Assembly (NCBI GenBank): GCA_943787595.1
Contig: CALSNA010000005.1
Location: 310,001-374,000 of the forward strand
Direction: 5' to 3'
DNA length: 64,000 nucleotides
From: an uncultured Pseudomonadales bacterium
GTDB taxonomy: Bacteria; Pseudomonadota; Gammaproteobacteria; Pseudomonadales; Balneatricaceae
Shown: positions 50,881-61,052 of the stretch, piece after piece
How the letters are laid out: each line of letters starts with the position of its first letter
Numbering within the stretch: position 1 is the stretch's first letter
The notes under the pieces: model-generated
The model's database searches: none
Told to the model about the DNA's origin: nothing
Seen by the model: only the letters and a program-made list of their open reading frames with translations
Translations under genes and position numbers: made by a program

Positions 50881-53800
50881 CTAGTTTTCCAAAATACCAC
50901 TGACACGCACATAAACACCATTGTGAGTATAGTCCAGGTCACCCAGATCATCATCAAAACCAGCCCAATTCAAACCAATTGCTGCTTCAACAGCATCATT
51001 GAAACGTTCTACCAATTCTAATACTGTGCCTGCTTTGTTATCCCGAAGTTCGATATCGTTTAAGAGTCGGTACTCTAGGTTGATCAAGCTACTTGGACGG
51101 ACTCGGTAACCTAAACGACTCGCTACTAGCAAGAGATGACGATTGGCCCAAGGCATATCAGTGATTTTTTCCTTACCCCAGCGCCAAGCCAATCGACTGC
51201 CGAGATTAAATTGTGAATTTAAGTCATACAAAAAATCAACTGCAACCACCTGAGCTTTTTCCTGTTCTAAACCTGTAATGCCACTCTGATTTAATGGCTG
51301 CTGATCATCTAGCCAGGTATATTTAACAATCATATTGAGTTGATCATTCAACACTGGGCGATAAGCAAAACCAAGGTCAAAACGGTTATTACGCAGATCT
51401 ACCAAACCGGTGGCACGATTAATTCCCTCACTCCAGTTCAAGTTGGTAAACCAGGTAGTGTCCCCGCTAGACTGGCTCTTCAGCTCTAATTGAATTCGTT
51501 GCTGATCACGCAAACTCTGACCACGATCCTCTTGACGCTCATAACCCAAACGGCCTTCTAAGGGAAGGCCTTCGGTCATATCACGCTGACTGTAAGAAAC
51601 TCCCAGGGCCAAGTTGTTGCGACGATCTGTGCCACTACTATCCAGGCGATATACATAACCCTGTCCTAGGTTGAAAAAAACTGCCCAACGGTTGTTCAAA
51701 TCCATCCCTAGACCTACTTCATGACCTGTACCTTGATTATCAGAAGCCTCGGATGCATAACGGCTGACGGATGCATAGGCGCTTTGACCATTATCAAGTT
51801 TATGGATTACCTTACCATCTATGCCGACACGCCGATCTGCTCCACCCAAGCTCAAACTTGCTCCTGTTGCTACAGTCGTGGCTGGATCAATATGATGGCT
51901 AACCCCTAGAGCAACTGACTGGCTGGCTGCATCAGAACCTGTACCTTGTTGCCATGATAGTTTATATTCAGTATCATCATTGGGATTATAACCAGCGCCC
52001 ACATCACTAACTGTCTGACCACTATCAGACTGACTCAGGTTTGCATTCAGAGATACCCTATTTGCTTTGTAGCCTACACCAGCACTAGCAAACTGCTGGC
52101 CAACCATATCTTGTTTCATACCTGCGCTTAGAGCCAATTTTTCATTCACTGCATAGCGACTATCAACTTTGTAACTATTTCCTTGCCGGTCATGACTAAA
52201 CTGGCTTCCGACCAACAATTTGGGAGTCAACTGATGCTTAATACTCGCCTGAGTTAGGTTGTTATCAGAGTCACTAAAAGCAGTCTGCTGAGAAAAAGTC
52301 ACAGAAGTATCTGAATTGATCTGGAAATTTCCTGATACCGCCAGTTTATCAGTAACCGTGGCACTTGCAGCCATATCTTCACGTTGATGCGTGAACTCAC
52401 CGCTGACGTTCAATCGATCATCCACCTGATAGTTAGTCTGAAGCACTTGAGTACTACTATTCAATGCCACACTGCGGATTTGTGGATTTTCTGCCAATTG
52501 AATTTGGCGATCATGGCTAAATCTTACTGACAAGTCATCATCATATTGATGATGCCAGGACACACCACTGGCTTTCTGCCCACGTTGATGAGCAGTGGCA
52601 TTAGAAGAAAAGTGCTCTGATATTTGACGTCTATAATAATTCAATAGTGTGCGCTGATTAGGTAAACGGATTTCTCCCTGAATACTAATCGCATTCCCTG
52701 CCTTACTCTGATCACTTTGTGTAATATCAGCTTCATCAATCGCCCAGTTTAAGCCACCATCCGTAGAAACATAGTGTGGGTTGACCCTTGATTGACTACG
52801 AGCTGCTTCAATGTGCACACGGTGGTTTTTAGTCAGCTGGATATCGCTATCAATGCCTTGTAATTGATAGCGACTATCCTGCTGATCAGCTTGTACATTA
52901 GTGACACCCAATACTATGCTATCATTGAGTTGTTGCTGGATACGACCACCACGGGTTCCTTTACTCCAATCTCCAGCAACACTATAACTGTAATCAGCTA
53001 CCAAAAAGGTTTCAATATTCGTGGATGTATTAGTCAATAGATTTTGGGGCGGTTGCCAGAAGGTAATACGACCAGCGGCTGCATTAAACTCATAGTCCTT
53101 ATTAAGCTTGAGCATCTGACTTGAGGTAACTGTGCCAGTGGACTTGTTACGTTGTTCTAGCTTCAAGCTCAAGCTATCGATTAAACTTTGTTGGTGCTTC
53201 AGGTAATACAGGCTACTGCCGGTGACCAGAAATTCATTATGAGCTGTCTTCAACTTTGTTTTGCCCATAAACACATCTGCCTTAGTCACCGTTTTATCTA
53301 CAGATGCTGATTGTTGTAACTCGTAATGCACCTGTGCACCCTGTAGATTACTCTGATAGCGAGCTAATTCGGTCTTATCGAAGGCTGCCTGTACTTGGCC
53401 CCACTTGGCCCAAGAAGCATCCTTCTCAATCAACAGGTAAAGTACACCATAGGCTTCCTCACCCAAATTCGTCACCTTGGCATTATCTCCATACACGGCA
53501 TAACTGGCATTGGGATCTAGATTATTGAATAAATCGTCTGAATTTCGGTCAGTATTTATATTGGCAGTAACCAGATATTGCCCTTCTACAGTACCCTTAA
53601 AGTAGAGCTGTACCTCACCATCTTTCCAGATACGCTCCCTGTAACGTTTACTACCAGAATTAGCCAACTGCAGGTTACCGTTAATCGTACTATAACCTAT
53701 TTCAGCATCAATAATGCCTACCAGAAAATGATCACTAGGTGTATCAGCAGAATCCATTGCCCCCACATCAATTTGTTGCTCAAAAACCGGTCGACTTGGT

Positions 53801-56800
53801 TGTTCGACTTGGATCTGTTGAGCCAAAGCCTCATGGATATCATCCAGCGTACGAATCTGGGGCTCTTGTACACGCAATTCCAGTGGTAATTGTTTTATTG
53901 CTTTCCGAGCGGCTAAATAATGAGAATAAATTCCTTTAACCAGAGCATAGTGCGGCTTACCATTTAACAGCGTGGAGAACAAAGCCAAGTCTGCTTCATC
54001 TAGCTGATGCTGTGCTATGAAGTTTGCTAAATCCTTATGGTCAAAGGTTGAAAATAGTTGAATTGTATAGCCTGACCCTGGCTGTTGCTGCAGCCAGGTA
54101 TTGTTATATCGAGTAAGCCCTTGAATTGATGGAACTACATCTGCACCATAAGCTTTCGGAACTAGAAATTCAATCAACCGATCAACCAATGAGTACTCAC
54201 GCTCAATAACTGTATGGTTAGCCTGGCCTGAATCAATGGACCTGTCTTGTAACACTTGAAGCTTCATTTTACCACGAGGCAAAATCAGTTCGATACTTGA
54301 GGCTGAATCATCATCTAACCCACTTCCCTCTAGCAGAGCACCAGCACTTTTACCATGGCTGCAGTAACAGGGCACTTCAACCAGTACTGTGTCAGACTGG
54401 CTAATGCGTACTTTACTAAACACATCACCAGAAATTCGCACAGTTTTGCCTTTAAGTTGGATACCTCGCCTATCGGTCAGGTCTTCCTGAGCTAACTGGT
54501 AAAGCCACTGATGATAACGAGCTAAAGGAGACTCTGACAATAATGATGGATCATCCGATGACCATAGTCGAACTGGCAATTCCTGCTCCAGAGTGTTGTC
54601 CTGAAGCCCTGAAGCACTGGCTACATTCATTCGGATTACATAATCAGTAGATGTATCCATAACCGTGCCAGAATCCATAACCCCATTCCAATAGATAGGC
54701 TTAAACAAGTCGTTACGATCTCCTGTAAAGGTGTGTACTACCTGATTTTCAACAGCTGCCACAACTTCCACCTGCCAACGCTCGATAAAGGTGGGATAAT
54801 TACTGTACAAGCGAATTTCCAAGGGCTGCATCAGATTACCAGTCACTTGATCGACCACCGCCGGCCCAAAGGCAGCCAAATTCAGGCGTGGTTGTGGCTT
54901 GTCCGGAAGTTGCTCAATATTAAATATAGTGGCTGGGCGTGACTGCACAAAATCCGGGAACTGAACTGCAAAGTTAGCCTTAACCGGTAGCCCAGGACGA
55001 ATATCCACAACAATTGTACTGTGTCCTACCACTACACTGCCAGAAGGCAGATTGCGCTGGTCAAGGCGAATTAACATGCGCCCCGGATACAAATTAGCAA
55101 GATGGTAGCGTCCATTCGAATCAGTGGTAATTTGCTGCCCAGTTGATGTGATCAACTTAGCGTAGGGCAAGGGTAAATCACCTGAATCCTGCCAACCATT
55201 GCCATTGATATCGTTAAATACCTTGCCCATCAACGTCGCCAGTTCGAATACAGCGTCAGGAACAATATTCACATTAACTGAATTACTGAGCGATATGGTC
55301 ATATCGTCACTACGGTCAGTACGAGTACCTCTGTCACTCACCGCCACTGCTGTATTAGTGTAGACACCATAATTAACACCGGTGGTTACTCGTAACTGGT
55401 AACGTAGTTTATAGTTACCAACAGTGTTTGATGGGACCAAAATATTACCCAGGTAAAATTGCAGCTTGTCACCACTATCAATATTAATGGGCTCAATGGT
55501 AACCATAGCAGTAGCATTAGTAGTAGCTTTATCTGCATCGCCATCATGATCCCAACGGGCTGATCCACTGATATACTCAAATCCTGGTGGTAGATCATCA
55601 AGAACAGCAATATTGGTTTGGTCTACATCGAGTTTGTTTTGTAACTCAATAGTGTAAGTAATAATATCTCCAGCGTTGGCCTGTTTGCGGTTGGCCAACT
55701 TATTCAGTTGAACAGAAGAAGATACATTAGCATTCAGAGGTAATGACATAGACCCTTGCGGCAATGAATTACCTTGTAGATATATCACATTCAAACCCAA
55801 GGACAACGTTTTAATATAATCTGTGCAAGTAATGGACCACGGATATTTTCCATTTGCATTCGGACTACTACTTGATTTTATGAGTCCTGTTAAACGTTGT
55901 ACCTGCCCTTCTTGACCAGCATACAAATAAAATTCAGCACCGGGGTTATCTGTTTCACCGACAAAGCCTGGACAAGAAAGAATGGTTATTGCACTTGTGC
56001 TGGTATTATCGATAGATACACCATCTACCTGGGTAAAATAAAGGGAGGTCGAACCCATTGTATTCGTACTGCCATGGTGCCATAAAAATGAGCTGGATCT
56101 GGAACCAGCACTGATGCTGGAACTGACGCTGGAACTGACGCTAGAGCTCGAACTATTTTCAATAAAAGAATTACAATTATTGGCATCTACACTAATACCA
56201 CGATCGATACTAAAGTTTAAATTGTTCTGTGGCATGTTAATAGTACATACATTTCCCGATACGGAAGCCGTGGTATTAGCCAATAATAGTTTCTGTTCAC
56301 TGGTTAAACTGAGGTTGGGATCAACTCGGGTTTCAGAGTTCAACAAGCCGTTTATATTGGAACTACCAGAGAGGACTTGATCTTCAACATAGACTGTAAT
56401 TGTCTTAGTCGAAACATTGTTATCATGGAAGTCAATTGATGAACTGGATTGGTCTACAGCCAAGGTAACAGTTGATGTGGATTGATTAATACCGGTAACC
56501 ATTACTGTCTGTGTCTGATTCCAGTCACCAACTGTAAAGGTTAAGCTGGACCTATCAATATTGATTTGATTGCTATCATGATCTAATTTTAAAACCAAGC
56601 TGTCATCAGGTTGAGATCCAAGCGCCACAGTAAAGGTAGTGGTCTGGCTCTCAAATACAAATAAAATGCCGGGTGAAATATTAATTTCAGTTGTATCGTC
56701 GTCAATAATAGTCATGGTAGCCGTTTGATCGCCAAGGCTAGCATACTGGGGTGTACTTAACGTTACGGTCACCGATTCATTGCTTTCATTAGCTACTTTA

Positions 56801-57432
56801 TCTGGCTTAAAGTAGATGCTTAGGGTTCCCGTGCTGGCATTTTCTGGAATAGTCACCGTTCCACTAGCCGGAGTATAATCCAATTCACCATTAGCTCCCG
56901 CCACCGTATAATTTACTGCCAACGCTTCTATGGTGCGCACATAATCCTGCAACTTAACAGTAAAGTTAGCGGTCTCACCTTCTCTGGCAGAAGTTACCAG
57001 AGCACTGATAGAGATGGTCTTGCCAAGCTTGGCAGAGGGAGCATAACGTATCTCAGCCTTATCACCCAAATACACAGTGCCTGTATTACTAAAGTCACCT
57101 GTTACTGTGATGGTGGTGGTTTGATTATCTTTGTCACAAGAGGGGAGTTTCAGGTTACCCTGGTTAGTCAGGGTGCCGTCAACATAGAATTGTTCGCAGA
57201 AAGCAAGGGTGACAGTATCTGGAGCGTCAGTAGTTAAATTAGCATAAGTTTTAGGAGCAATCAGTACCAAAATGAGCAAATAAAATAAAAAGCAGAAAGC
57301 CAATAAAACTACATGGCCACCAGGTTGCAATATGGCAACTAAATTTGTTGACATACCGTCGGAGTGCCGCCAATGACTTAAAGCTTGACTTTGTTTACTG
57401 TTACTAATTAGCCTTGAATGTAGGTTATCCAT
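50881..57432 (-). CDS. Giant surface protein: Calx-beta, DUF11, SdrD B-like and SPOR domains with a C-terminal outer-membrane barrel
   Basis: 2183 residues, fully open. A long N-terminal extension precedes a hydrophobic segment (about 40-60, HVVLLAFCFLFYLLILVLI), which resembles an extended signal or anchor. Domains by position: Calx-beta-like (about 140-245, ATMTIIDDD end), a second beta domain (250-350), a serine tract (about 427-447), DUF11 (about 575-720, ANRKQANAGDIITYTIELQN), SdrD B-like (about 736-800, GKVFNDINGNGWQDSGDLPL) and a SPOR-like peptidoglycan-binding domain (about 1119-1200, SGYTIQLFSTFDHKDL). From about 1270 to the end alternating beta strands form a long barrel, with a typical acidic/aromatic finish (YVRVSGILEN). 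Probably a cell-surface protein acting in adhesion or envelope structure; function unknown. Confidence 0.75.
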   Translation of the reverse strand: MDNLHSRLISNSKQSQALSHWRHSDGMSTNLVAILQPGGHVVLLAFCFLFYLLILVLIAPKTYANLTTDAPDTVTLAFCEQFYVDGTLTNQGNLKLPSCDKDNQTTTITVTGDFSNTGTVYLGDKAEIRYAPSAKLGKTISISALVTSAREGETANFTVKLQDYVRTIEALAVNYTVAGANGELDYTPASGTVTIPENASTGTLSIYFKPDKVANESNESVTVTLSTPQYASLGDQTATMTIIDDDTTEINISPGILFVFESQTTTFTVALGSQPDDSLVLKLDHDSNQINIDRSSLTFTVGDWNQTQTVMVTGINQSTSTVTLAVDQSSSSIDFHDNNVSTKTITVYVEDQVLSGSSNINGLLNSETRVDPNLSLTSEQKLLLANTTASVSGNVCTINMPQNNLNFSIDRGISVDANNCNSFIENSSSSSVSSSVSSSISAGSRSSSFLWHHGSTNTMGSTSLYFTQVDGVSIDNTSTSAITILSCPGFVGETDNPGAEFYLYAGQEGQVQRLTGLIKSSSSPNANGKYPWSITCTDYIKTLSLGLNVIYLQGNSLPQGSMSLPLNANVSSSVQLNKLANRKQANAGDIITYTIELQNKLDVDQTNIAVLDDLPPGFEYISGSARWDHDGDADKATTNATAMVTIEPINIDSGDKLQFYLGNILVPSNTVGNYKLRYQLRVTTGVNYGVYTNTAVAVSDRGTRTDRSDDMTISLSNSVNVNIVPDAVFELATLMGKVFNDINGNGWQDSGDLPLPYAKLITSTGQQITTDSNGRYHLANLYPGRMLIRLDQRNLPSGSVVVGHSTIVVDIRPGLPVKANFAVQFPDFVQSRPATIFNIEQLPDKPQPRLNLAAFGPAVVDQVTGNLMQPLEIRLYSNYPTFIERWQVEVVAAVENQVVHTFTGDRNDLFKPIYWNGVMDSGTVMDTSTDYVIRMNVASASGLQDNTLEQELPVRLWSSDDPSLLSESPLARYHQWLYQLAQEDLTDRRGIQLKGKTVRISGDVFSKVRISQSDTVLVEVPCYCSHGKSAGALLEGSGLDDDSASSIELILPRGKMKLQVLQDRSIDSGQANHTVIEREYSLVDRLIEFLVPKAYGADVVPSIQGLTRYNNTWLQQQPGSGYTIQLFSTFDHKDLANFIAQHQLDEADLALFSTLLNGKPHYALVKGIYSHYLAARKAIKQLPLELRVQEPQIRTLDDIHEALAQQIQVEQPSRPVFEQQIDVGAMDSADTPSDHFLVGIIDAEIGYSTINGNLQLANSGSKRYRERIWKDGEVQLYFKGTVEGQYLVTANINTDRNSDDLFNNLDPNASYAVYGDNAKVTNLGEEAYGVLYLLIEKDASWAKWGQVQAAFDKTELARYQSNLQGAQVHYELQQSASVDKTVTKADVFMGKTKLKTAHNEFLVTGSSLYYLKHQQSLIDSLSLKLEQRNKSTGTVTSSQMLKLNKDYEFNAAAGRITFWQPPQNLLTNTSTNIETFLVADYSYSVAGDWSKGTRGGRIQQQLNDSIVLGVTNVQADQQDSRYQLQGIDSDIQLTKNHRVHIEAARSQSRVNPHYVSTDGGLNWAIDEADITQSDQSKAGNAISIQGEIRLPNQRTLLNYYRRQISEHFSSNATAHQRGQKASGVSWHHQYDDDLSVRFSHDRQIQLAENPQIRSVALNSSTQVLQTNYQVDDRLNVSGEFTHQREDMAASATVTDKLAVSGNFQINSDTSVTFSQQTAFSDSDNNLTQASIKHQLTPKLLVGSQFSHDRQGNSYKVDSRYAVNEKLALSAGMKQDMVGQQFASAGVGYKANRVSLNANLSQSDSGQTVSDVGAGYNPNDDTEYKLSWQQGTGSDAASQSVALGVSHHIDPATTVATGASLSLGGADRRVGIDGKVIHKLDNGQSAYASVSRYASEASDNQGTGHEVGLGMDLNNRWAVFFNLGQGYVYRLDSSGTDRRNNLALGVSYSQRDMTEGLPLEGRLGYERQEDRGQSLRDQQRIQLELKSQSSGDTTWFTNLNWSEGINRATGLVDLRNNRFDLGFAYRPVLNDQLNMIVKYTWLDDQQPLNQSGITGLEQEKAQVVAVDFLYDLNSQFNLGSRLAWRWGKEKITDMPWANRHLLLVASRLGYRVRPSSLINLEYRLLNDIELRDNKAGTVLELVERFNDAVEAAIGLNWAGFDDDLGDLDYTHNGVYVRVSGILEN

Positions 57433-58097
57433 ACCTAGACCTAATATACTCTGACTAAACCAATTCTTTTACTGACTGCAGTTGCACATTACAACTTGAA
57501 TTTGTCTTAACCAAATACAATTCATGAACCTCTGCAAAATCTCGTGAGCAAAGCTGGCACCAAATAGATTTATTGGCACAATACCTGAAAGCATGATAGG
57601 CCTAAAGTCTACAAATGATATATATGTATTTACCCTCGATCATCTTATTTGATACGAAAGTAATAATGTTTGCTTGCCCATTGCTATCTTATAATTTAGT
57701 TTTCTGAAAAACAGGACATATTAGGTATCGGCACGATAAAATTATACACTAAACTGTTAATTTTGTTGTTTGTTAAATAGATTTTAGCTATACGGCCATA
57801 ATAAATAGTGGACATATTAAATAAAGAAGATTTTGGCCTGTGGCAATTTTGTGAATGTGGTCATTTTTATCAGTTACTGCAACATAACGAAATTCTGTCA
57901 TAACGATCAGACATGTTACTCAGATAAATAGAATGATGCAATCATAAGCTATGTTAATGCAATCAAATTAGATTAGAATCACCTAAAACTCCATCATTAT
58001 TCGTAAAGCCTTTATTTATATCAATATCAAAAGTGGTATGGAAAGTATTGTTCATTAATTGACAAATAGAAAATTGAAATTCATCCATCATGTATAC
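57433..58097. other. Intergenic region upstream of the giant gene
   Basis: No gene recognised. It should contain the promoter of the giant gene and ends at the terminator of the binding-protein gene. Confidence 0.4.
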
Positions 58098-58127
58098 GTA
58101 AAGACCCAGCCTAAGCTGGGTCTTTAC
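58098..58127 (-). terminator. Terminator of the binding-protein gene
   Basis: GTAAAGACCCAGC and GCTGGGTCTTTAC pair perfectly over 13 bases around the loop CTAA, about 20 bases after the minus-strand stop codon. The arms themselves carry A and T tracts. Confidence 0.85.
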
Positions 58128-58146
58128 ATATATTGCGAAGTTAGTA

Positions 58147-59340
58147 TTAGTGATATTTAACAGTATTGAACTGGCCATCACCAATTTCTAATTCTTTGTA
58201 GGCACCGTTAGTGTCACCATTTTCATCAAACTCAATTATGGTAGCACCTTCATAGTTAACAGAACCTCCACTGGCAAGGATTTCCAGTCCTTTAGCCAAC
58301 TCACCAGGTAAAATCACTGTGCCGGGAGTATTGGCCACCTTAGCAAGGTTAGCAACAATTGAGGCGCGCTCAGTTGAGCCACCCGCCTGAATTGCTAAAG
58401 CGATCAGTGCTGCTGCATCGTAAGAATGAGCAACGAACATGCCTGTACCATCTAAGCCTGCATCACTGGCTAGTGTATTAAATATTTCAGCGCCTGAAGA
58501 CTGAGAACCTGGCCCTGTACCAAAAGAACCACTCAAATCACCATCTATTGTCAGCAATGAATTACCAATCATGCCATCGGCTAGAATAAAGCGGTCAAAA
58601 GCATCTGTATCAAGAGAGCTTTGAATGATACCACGACCACCTTGATCTACATAACCAAACACAGCTAGCGCTTTAGCTCCAGAGGCTGATAAAGCGCCTA
58701 CTTCTGCCGAATAATCAGCTTTGCCATCCTCATGAGCAGCTGAAATGGATACTTGGCCATCTAGCGCCTCAAATGCATTGATAAAGCTTTCGGCCAAGGG
58801 CTTACCGTAATCATTGTTAGTATAGGTTACAGCGACCATATCAATACCGCGGGCTTTAACAATTTTAGCCAATAACTGTCCTTGACGAGCATCGGATGGC
58901 GCTGTGCGGAAGAATACGCCATTATCATCAATAGTTGATAAACCTGGCGAAGTCGATGACGGAGAAACCATGGGTACCCCATTAGGAGCACTTACATTTT
59001 TTGCGATAGCGCCGGATACACCAGAGCAGTCAGCCCCCATAATAGCTACAACTTTATCGGAGTTGACCAACCGTTCCGCTGCTGCAGTGGCAGCGGCGGC
59101 ATCGATACAAGTAGAATCCGCACGCATGGGTAAAATGGCGTGCCCACCCAGTAGCTTACCTGAGTCGGAAACCTCTTTAAATGCCATCTCTGCACCACCT
59201 GCCATAGCCGGAGTCAGCGATTCAAGCGGACCAGTGAAGCCCAGAATCACGCCCACTTTGATATCATCAGCATGAACCGAACCAGCAATTATTGTTGCTG
59301 CAACGGTAGCAAAGACAGTTTTTTTGAACGTTTTTTGCAT
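58147..59340 (-). CDS. Branched-chain amino acid-type ABC transporter substrate-binding protein (LivJ/K family)
   Basis: 397 residues from ATG 59340, chosen because GGAGG stands 9 bases upstream and a Sec signal peptide begins there (MQKTFKKTVFATVAATIIAG, cleavage after VHA). The type 1 periplasmic-binding fold shows IKVGVILGFTGPLESLTPAM, ADSTCIDAAAATAAAERLVN, MGADCSGVSGA, VSPSSTSPGLS and YTNNDYGKPLAESFINAF. It probably serves the livGFHM-type importer 10 kb away, as no permease genes adjoin it. Ligand cannot be read from sequence; amino acids, urea or aromatic acids are all known for the family. Intact, with its own terminator. Confidence 0.9.
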   Translation of the reverse strand: MQKTFKKTVFATVAATIIAGSVHADDIKVGVILGFTGPLESLTPAMAGGAEMAFKEVSDSGKLLGGHAILPMRADSTCIDAAAATAAAERLVNSDKVVAIMGADCSGVSGAIAKNVSAPNGVPMVSPSSTSPGLSTIDDNGVFFRTAPSDARQGQLLAKIVKARGIDMVAVTYTNNDYGKPLAESFINAFEALDGQVSISAAHEDGKADYSAEVGALSASGAKALAVFGYVDQGGRGIIQSSLDTDAFDRFILADGMIGNSLLTIDGDLSGSFGTGPGSQSSGAEIFNTLASDAGLDGTGMFVAHSYDAAALIALAIQAGGSTERASIVANLAKVANTPGTVILPGELAKGLEILASGGSVNYEGATIIEFDENGDTNGAYKELEIGDGQFNTVKYH

Positions 59341-59576
59341 TAATACAATCCTCCGTGGAATTATACTCACATTGTTATCTTTAATGTAATTGATGGCAGT
59401 TTCCCAAGGAAACTTCTACGCCTTTTTCAGGCTACATTAATCCATAAGCTATGTCTATATTTAGCAAGCTTCTCAAATGTTTATTTACCAAGTATTTGTG
59501 TGCCACTGGACAAGCTGTTTTGGGATAGCTATGCTTTTGTTGGTCAACACAATCCCATTTAGTTTCAGGTTTATCC

Positions 59577-60509
59577 ATGCCCATCAAGCTACCCGACACC
59601 CTTCCTGCTACTCGCATATTGCGAAATGAAAATGTCTTTGTGATGACAGAAACTCGGGCTGTACATCAAGATATACGCCCACTTAAGGTATTGATATTGA
59701 ACTTGATGCCAAAAAAGATTGAAACTGAAAATCAGTTGATGCGCCTGTTATCTAACTCAGCTTTGCAAGTGAATATTGAGTTGTTGCGTATCCACACTAG
59801 GGCCAGTAAAAATACACCAACTGAGCATTTGAACAGCTTTTATCGTAATTTTGAACAAGTCCAAGAAAAAAATTATGATGGTTTGGTGATAACTGGAGCA
59901 CCATTGGGATTGGTAGCCTTTGAAGATGTGCTCTACTGGAACCAAGTTGAAGAAATCATTCATTGGTCACAGGCCCATGTAACCTCTACCCTGTTTCTCT
60001 GCTGGGCGGTACAAGCAGGTCTGAAAGTTATCTATGACCTGCCTAAACGCACTCGAAGATCAAAGCTTTCCGGTATTTATCGTTACCGTATCTGCAAACA
60101 GCACGAGCCTCTGACACGAGGTTTTGATGATGAATTTATGGCACCTCAGTCCCGCAATGCCGATTTTCCAGTGGACTTTATTAGTCAGAATACCGACCTT
60201 GAAATTCTGGCAGATTCAGAAGTTACCGGAGTTTATTTGATGGCAAGCAAAGACCGGCGTCAGGTTTATCTCAGCGGACATCCAGAGTACGATGCTGATA
60301 CTTTGGCTAATGAATATCAACGTGACCAGCATGAAGGACTAGAACCAGAAGTACCCGCAAACTATTTCCCGGACAATAATCCTGCTAATACACCAGCCAC
60401 CACTTGGCGCAGTCATGGCACCTTATTTTTTGCCAATTGGCTCAACTATTGTGTGTATCAGATAACGCCTTATGATTTAGCTAGGTTAGCGCCTGAGAAA
60501 AACAAGTAA
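59577..60509 (+). CDS. metA: Homoserine O-succinyltransferase/acetyltransferase MetA
   Basis: First committed step of methionine synthesis, acylating homoserine. 310 residues, normal length. Motifs: [45 protein letters not shown], the catalytic Cys in [12 protein letters not shown] and the base His in [12 protein letters not shown]. Start ATG 59577 gives the standard [12 protein letters not shown]-terminus. Acyl donor (succinyl- or acetyl-CoA) cannot be assigned safely. Intact. Confidence 0.96.
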   Translation: MPIKLPDTLPATRILRNENVFVMTETRAVHQDIRPLKVLILNLMPKKIETENQLMRLLSNSALQVNIELLRIHTRASKNTPTEHLNSFYRNFEQVQEKNYDGLVITGAPLGLVAFEDVLYWNQVEEIIHWSQAHVTSTLFLCWAVQAGLKVIYDLPKRTRRSKLSGIYRYRICKQHEPLTRGFDDEFMAPQSRNADFPVDFISQNTDLEILADSEVTGVYLMASKDRRQVYLSGHPEYDADTLANEYQRDQHEGLEPEVPANYFPDNNPANTPATTWRSHGTLFFANWLNYCVYQITPYDLARLAPEKNK

Positions 60510-60599
60510 TTCCTTAAATACAGGATTGTTAGCTACTAAAAGCAACATTATAAATACTAAAGCTGCCCCCCGCATTGTTGGTGCCATCTTTAATTTAGT

Positions 60600-61052
60600 T
60601 TGACGTTTGGTCTTTTTGAGCAGCCATCGTCCCCAGTGTTTCAGGCATTTGCACAAGACAATGGTCAGATATCCGTTATTTCAAAAGCATTGATCGGCGC
60701 ACAAGATGTGGTTTTATTTGGGCAACCATGCAACGCAGGTGCCACCCTATTGGCTTCGTTGCAGGAAACCCTGCAATGTTTTTGGTGATCTTACAGTGAT
60801 ATTTCCAAGGCTTCAATCGATATGATCCAGAACAGACCTTTGGTTATATTAGGATCAAAGGAATACGTGGCTGAAATTCTGTCTAATTTGCGGGAGGGCA
60901 CCAGCCCTTCGATGATCTATCTATCCGATGATAGCCTGAGCGCTGCCAAAGCCATGCAGGGCTGGATAGCCGCAGCTCAAGATGAAAGCGAAGAGATCGA
61001 ACAAATTTATACCCATTTTCCTAAACGCGCGTCTGTCGAGTACAAGCTATGA
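60600..61052 (+). pseudogene. Unrecognised protein with one in-frame TGA, coupled to a LysE-type gene
   Basis: One frame of 150 codons. TTG 60600 opens it (FGLFEQPSSPVFQAFAQDNG, KALIGAQDVVLFGQPCNAG), TGA at 60786-60788 interrupts it, and it continues as SYSDISKASIDMIQNRPLVI, EILSNLREGTSPSMIYLSDD and ends PKRASVEYKL. The TGA would be Arg (CGA) or Trp (TGG) before decay. Its stop overlaps the start of the LysE-type gene (ATGA), so the two were one operon. Family not recognised; soluble and alpha/beta-like. An N-terminal portion may be missing, as there is no ATG. Confidence 0.45.

Noticed and set aside
54733-56380. Plus-strand open frames opposite the giant gene
   Set aside because: They are out-of-strand shadows of a fully open gene with clear domains.
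57963-58184. Minus-strand open frame of 73 codons
   Set aside because: It runs through the end of the binding-protein gene and its terminator hairpin; the sequence is not protein-like.
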